From assembly GCA_964626905.1 (NCBI GenBank), contig CAZVHA010000005.1:60289-124288 (forward strand): a DNA stretch of 64,000 nucleotides, given 5' to 3'. Source of the DNA: REEB52 sp964626905. Its GTDB lineage: Bacteria > Chlamydiota > Chlamydiia > Chlamydiales > SM23-39. A program made the translations under genes and the position numbers. How positions within the stretch are numbered: the stretch's first letter is position 1; every line of letters begins with the position of its first letter. Under the pieces are notes generated by a model, which saw only the letters and a list, made by a program, of their open reading frames with translations, made no database searches and was not told where the DNA came from. Below, piece by piece: positions 61,039 to 64,000 of the stretch.

Positions 61039-61950
61039 TCAAAATGAAGCCCTTCTCCCACGCCAAAAAGCTTTATACTTCTTTTTGTGATGTTTTTTTA
61101 AGAATACAACCATTTCTTTATTCTGAACTGCATTGAAACTTTTGTAGTGCGCTAGCAACAAACTAAGCTCTCCATATTCTTTAGAAATAGCCCGTGGCAA
61201 CCTTACATTTTGATAGAAATTTTCATCACGCATAACATAATGATTGATTTGAATATGCTCACTTGTATGTTTGGGATTGACTACGAGATCGCTCCCATTA
61301 AAATAGAGCGGGAAGCCAGAACCATCGTAGTATTGAGCACCTTGTCTTAAAGTTAATTGATGCGGGGACCATACTAGATCGATGAGAACATCATCCACTT
61401 TTACGATACTCTTGCCAGAAGCGTTTCTTGGATGAAAAATTCTCGAACACGCCACAAGTTGCGTAATGATTGGCGCACCAGGCTTTATATAAAGCCCCCC
61501 AGTTCCAAAATTTCGCCAGCAAATATAAACGCCTGAGGCAAATGAGTAATATTTATTCAGACACTCAAGTATAGTGCCATTCTTTTTAGGCAGGATAAAC
61601 TCGTCTACGTCAATGAAGGCAAGCCATTTAGTGTTTCCCTTAGACCTTGCGAGACCATCTTTGTAGGCCATAATTTGCCAGGTAGGGAATAGGGGTGTTG
61701 ATGGATCTTTATGCCATTCTATTACCTCTACTAGGTGCAAGTCGATATACGGTTTTAAAACCGATCTCCAATTATCATCACTTCTATCATTGTAAAGAAT
61801 AAAGTGATCAACTCCTAACATTCGGTGATATTCTATCCACTCTCTTAGGTAATTTGCCTCATTCCTAAATAACGTAACGATTCCTAATTCATAGGAAACC
61901 AACCATACAGGCATTAGTATTAAAAAAAAGAAAGAGTATCTGTTTCTCAC
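61039..61950 (-). CDS. Exported GT92/GT2-like glycosyltransferase
   Basis: 303 residues from a GTG that overlaps the GT11 stop by 4 bases (GTGA). A signal peptide or signal anchor (FFFLILMPVWLVSYELG) precedes LGIVTLFRNEANYLREWIEY, FILYNDRSDDNWRSVLKPYI and the D-x-D block FIDVDEFILPKK. Then come ICWRNFGTGG, FPLYFNGSDLVV and a His-rich QINHYVMRDENF. The order and spacing match the lipoprotein transferase at 52781-53629, so the two are paralogues. This is the last gene of the operon 63642-61039. Transfer of galactose is common in GT92, but the donor here is unknown. Confidence 0.75.
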   Translation of the reverse strand: MRNRYSFFFLILMPVWLVSYELGIVTLFRNEANYLREWIEYHRMLGVDHFILYNDRSDDNWRSVLKPYIDLHLVEVIEWHKDPSTPLFPTWQIMAYKDGLARSKGNTKWLAFIDVDEFILPKKNGTILECLNKYYSFASGVYICWRNFGTGGLYIKPGAPIITQLVACSRIFHPRNASGKSIVKVDDVLIDLVWSPHQLTLRQGAQYYDGSGFPLYFNGSDLVVNPKHTSEHIQINHYVMRDENFYQNVRLPRAISKEYGELSLLLAHYKSFNAVQNKEMVVFLKKHHKKKYKAFWRGRRASF

Positions 61951-62813
61951 TTCATCTTCTCTTGATAACTCTTAGCAGCTATTTTTATCCACGAATCTGG
62001 ACCTCCAATATCGGGATAACCTCCAATCCATTCTTGAGGTCTTACAACTATTTTCCCTGGATTTTGATTTAGCCAGGCACCCCACCAACTGAACGTAGAG
62101 TTTGCAATGATATTATGTTTACATAAGGTTTGAATAAAAAAATCAATATAGTGCGGTTCTCTCTCAATAAACACCACATTTCTTCCGCCAACGGGGATAA
62201 CCCTTTTCGCAAAATCCATATTATCACTAACAACGACAAATAGAGCATCGCGAGAAAAGAGAGCCATCGCTTTTTCGTAGTATTCTCCATCGTACTGCCT
62301 AAATGCAGGTTCATCCGGTTTTTCTGCATAATAATAGCGGACGTGAACACAAACAGAATTGGGGTGACTAAGGATGGAATGGTACTTTTTTTCTATATAT
62401 TTCAAATCTCTTTTTTGTGGCGAAAAAAAATGGATTAATCTCTCTCTATAATGATAAAAGTATTTCTCGTTTTGAGAATACCCTGAGAGTTTCATCCGAT
62501 TTGTAAAAGGAATTGGTTCATATCCGTAAACAGGGGTCGACCATTCCGAGGAAACCTCATTGGATGGAGGCGTCAAAGAACATCTATAAAGAACATGTTG
62601 ATAGCTGCCGGAACTGCTCACTAAAGGTTTATAGTCAGGAAAATAGGGTTCAGCTCCATGATCCCAAGCTAAAGCACAGGTAGTCGCCACTTCAAACATC
62701 TGATTGCCGAGGCCGCCCAAGACAGATCCAGTGATATAGAGGTGGTTATCTGCATATAAACTAAAAACTGTCAGCAATACCATCCACAACAAATTGAGCA
62801 TTTTACTATTCAT
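61947..62813 (-). CDS. Exported GT11 alpha-1,2-fucosyltransferase-like protein
   Basis: 288 residues. After an N-terminal signal (LNLLWMVLLTVFSLYA) comes the GT11 start GSVLGGLGNQMFEVAT, which binds GDP-fucose, then the basic motif VCVHVRYYYAEKP (H-x-R) and FVVVSDNMDFAKRVIP. The C-terminal block ANSTFSWWGAWLNQNPGK is diagnostic. Length is normal for GT11 once the signal is removed. It overlaps the upstream methyltransferase by 8 bases and the downstream GT92 by 4. Alpha-1,2-fucosylation is inferred from family. Bacterial GT11 enzymes are usually cytoplasmic, so the signal is unusual. Confidence 0.85.
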   Translation of the reverse strand: MNSKMLNLLWMVLLTVFSLYADNHLYITGSVLGGLGNQMFEVATTCALAWDHGAEPYFPDYKPLVSSSGSYQHVLYRCSLTPPSNEVSSEWSTPVYGYEPIPFTNRMKLSGYSQNEKYFYHYRERLIHFFSPQKRDLKYIEKKYHSILSHPNSVCVHVRYYYAEKPDEPAFRQYDGEYYEKAMALFSRDALFVVVSDNMDFAKRVIPVGGRNVVFIEREPHYIDFFIQTLCKHNIIANSTFSWWGAWLNQNPGKIVVRPQEWIGGYPDIGGPDSWIKIAAKSYQEKMK

Positions 62814-63642
62814 TGCTAGTCCTATCCCAAGTGATTAAAACATTTCTAGTGTAAGTGAATACAGGCTCTGCATAAATTTTTGGTTGAATTCCATGCATTC
62901 GAAATAACCCTATAAAATCAGAAAGAGTCAAGTGTTCAAAAAGGTTCGTATCATTGAACAGGAAGTAACCCCGTTTTGCCTTCAAAACAACTCGATTAAA
63001 GTAATCGAGTTGTGTATTTCTATCGCATTCAGACAGCGCATAATTGCTAATGAACAAATCAACACTCTCTGTTGGTAATTCCGCATAAGTGTCTAAATAT
63101 TCAACATTTGGAACCGACAATTTCGACATCATTTTTTCGATAAGCATTTCAACTTCAGGCAAATCATATATATAATATTTACGGAATGAAAATAATTGAG
63201 ATAGCACGTAAGCCTGCCCTCCGAATCCCGCTCCAATTTCTACTACAGTGCAATCCTTCGGGAGATCAAAAATTCGAGAAATATGATCTGCAAACGCCAC
63301 ATATCTTAGGGTTGTACCAGAAAATTCTCCAAATTCACCAATTCTATTTCTGACCGGATTTCCGTATTGATCTAATCGTCTAAATTGAGGGATAAGAGAA
63401 AGAGTTTTAGGTGTAGCATAACTTCGGATATAAGCTGCAGCCTCCCCCACTTGACCACATTCAACAGCATTAAAATACGCTTCGATGGACCTGAAAGTTT
63501 TAAACACTGCATCATCTTGGGCCGCATTTCTGCAAACTTCTCTGTAGGGAGCGGAATTCCCTGTTGTACTTTTTTGAGGAATGGTTTCACTAAAAAGCAA
63601 AACCGAAACCACCATCATGACTGCCATTATTAACTTGATCAT
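62806..63642 (-). CDS. Exported SAM-dependent methyltransferase, putative sugar O-methyltransferase
   Basis: 278 residues. A signal peptide (MIKLIMAVMMVVSVLLFSET) is followed by a helical region. A class I methyltransferase core then has the SAM-binding motif CTVVEIGAGFGGQAYVL (E-x-G-x-G), the acidic YIYDLPEVEML after strand 2, YLDTYAELP, and LFISNYALSE at motif IV. The order is like that of 'putative sugar O-methyltransferase' proteins found in glycan clusters. ATG 63642 follows GGAGGAG by 5 bases and is better than the TTG just before it. It leads the operon methyltransferase-GT11-GT92. SAM is cytoplasmic, so export again raises the question where the enzyme works. Confidence 0.78.
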   Translation of the reverse strand: MIKLIMAVMMVVSVLLFSETIPQKSTTGNSAPYREVCRNAAQDDAVFKTFRSIEAYFNAVECGQVGEAAAYIRSYATPKTLSLIPQFRRLDQYGNPVRNRIGEFGEFSGTTLRYVAFADHISRIFDLPKDCTVVEIGAGFGGQAYVLSQLFSFRKYYIYDLPEVEMLIEKMMSKLSVPNVEYLDTYAELPTESVDLFISNYALSECDRNTQLDYFNRVVLKAKRGYFLFNDTNLFEHLTLSDFIGLFRMHGIQPKIYAEPVFTYTRNVLITWDRTSNE

Positions 63643-63864
63643 CAAAACTCCTCCTCTCCCTTTTCGCGATGAGGGGGGATTGTAACAAAAAGGTGAAATT
63701 CATCCAAGCTGTACTAAGAACTAGGATAAAACTCCCATTGGAAACGATGTTTCAATGTGCCGACATAGATATCGGCGCTGCTGAAAGTTTTTCCGTAGAT
63801 GAATTATTAACCCGGCATGCAGCTAGATGACAACTAGCTTGCTGCGGCCTTCTCATATCAATCG

Positions 63865-63891
63865 GGGGCCAATAGTTCCACTATTGGCCCC
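63865..63891. repeat. Perfect 12-bp inverted repeat
   Basis: Arms GGGGCCAATAGT and ACTATTGGCCCC around TCC. A very stable hairpin without a following T-run, so it is not a simple intrinsic terminator. It might be part of a mobile-element end or of a structured RNA continuing outside the window. Confidence 0.7.
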
Positions 63892-63930
63892 GCTCGGTCG
63901 GACCGCTGCCGCTTTGATCTGACTTTCACA

Positions 63931-64000
63931 CCCCTTCCGACGAGGCGTCGTTGGGGACCCCGTCTCGCCCCTTCCGACGAGGCGTCGTTGGGGACCCCGT
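63931..64000. repeat. 37-bp tandem repeat, cut by window end
   Basis: The first unit (63931-63967) opens CCCCTTCCGACGAGGCGTCG and continues TTGGGGACCCCGTCTCG; a second unit (63968-64000) is identical over its 33 visible bases. Each unit can form a hairpin, CGACG-AGG-CGTCG enclosed by CCCC/GGGG. The array may continue beyond the edge. Confidence 0.8.

Larger units (their letters stand above)
63646..64000. other. Non-coding end region with hairpins and start of a tandem repeat
   Basis: No supportable gene in 355 bases. It contains the likely promoter region of the methyltransferase operon, an imperfect hairpin (63736-63757, GAAAC/GTTTC arms), AGCTAG/CTAGCT arms near 63820-63838, a strong hairpin at 63865-63891, and the 37-bp tandem repeat from 63931 to the edge. 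The right half is clearly more GC-rich than the neighbouring operon. A 28-codon open stretch on the minus strand (63714-63803) looks protein-like but has no start. Confidence 0.7.

Noticed and set aside
63931..64000. Possible CRISPR array at the right edge
   Set aside because: The two units are identical with no variable spacer: the 4 bases between conserved 33-mers belong to the 37-bp period. No cas gene is nearby.

Overview
The window most likely comes from a member of the Chlamydiota outside the classical animal-pathogen genus, that is, an amoeba-associated or other environmental chlamydia. The strongest evidence is gene architecture: DNA topoisomerase I ending in a SWIB domain, GreA with a very long N-terminal extension, a double-length ThyX, a TyrP-type aromatic permease, and sigma-54. 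Rhs-like N-terminal remnants and signal-peptide-bearing glycosyltransferases also fit. The species cannot be named from the sequence alone.

Layout. 1-4.1 kb: end of an RND efflux pump, its outer-membrane channel, and a NamZ-like murein hydrolase. 4.1-7.7 kb: bifunctional proline dehydrogenase PutA. 7.7-9.7 kb: accessory stretch with a small membrane protein, paired palindromes and an orphan Rhs N-terminus. 9.7-19.3 kb: histidine ammonia-lyase, a cNMP/CPBP protease fusion, transporters, KdsB, a GT9 transferase and RpoN. 19.3-24.8 kb: Kdo hydroxylase, a putative metallopeptidase, TopA-SWIB and an O-antigen-ligase-like protein. 24.8-33.6 kb: an AT-richer, effector-like island with a secreted transferase-like protein, a BTB-like protein, a CX5R protein, two HAD-like paralogues and a Cys-lipase-like protein. 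33.6-36.7 kb: ManC plus two GT4 mannosyltransferase-like genes. 36.8-40.2 kb: a MORN/YwqK-like lipoprotein and PilO/PilM-like proteins. 40.3-47.9 kb: housekeeping genes (YggT, Dus, AcyP, NYN, RdgB, TyrP, M20 dipeptidase, GreA). 48-54.7 kb: YjbH, a Na+/solute symporter, HemB, and lipoprotein GT92 and GT10 transferases. 54.7-59.9 kb: ThyX, a sugar porter and UvrB. 60-63.6 kb: a cluster of signal-peptide-bearing glycan enzymes (GT92-like, GT11, sugar methyltransferase). 63.65-64 kb: non-coding, with hairpins and a 37-bp tandem repeat.

The most notable observations are two. First, a 21-37 bp perfect palindrome family has five copies. Three lie inside unrelated genes in the same reading phase and encode N-V-K-(P/R)-L-Y-I, and one intergenic copy is itself split by a 43-bp TA-flanked inverted-repeat insertion. 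Second, glycan-modifying enzymes that carry Sec or lipoprotein signals recur through the window, which suggests glycosylation outside the bacterial cytoplasm or delivery to the host.

Many neighbouring genes overlap by 4-10 bases (ATGA/GTGA), indicating translationally coupled operons. Glycan and envelope functions dominate: Kdo synthesis and hydroxylation, a GT9 transferase, a Wzy/WaaL-like protein, GDP-mannose synthesis with GT4 enzymes, YjbH, and fucosyltransferases. No tRNA, rRNA, intact insertion sequence or CRISPR array was recognised.
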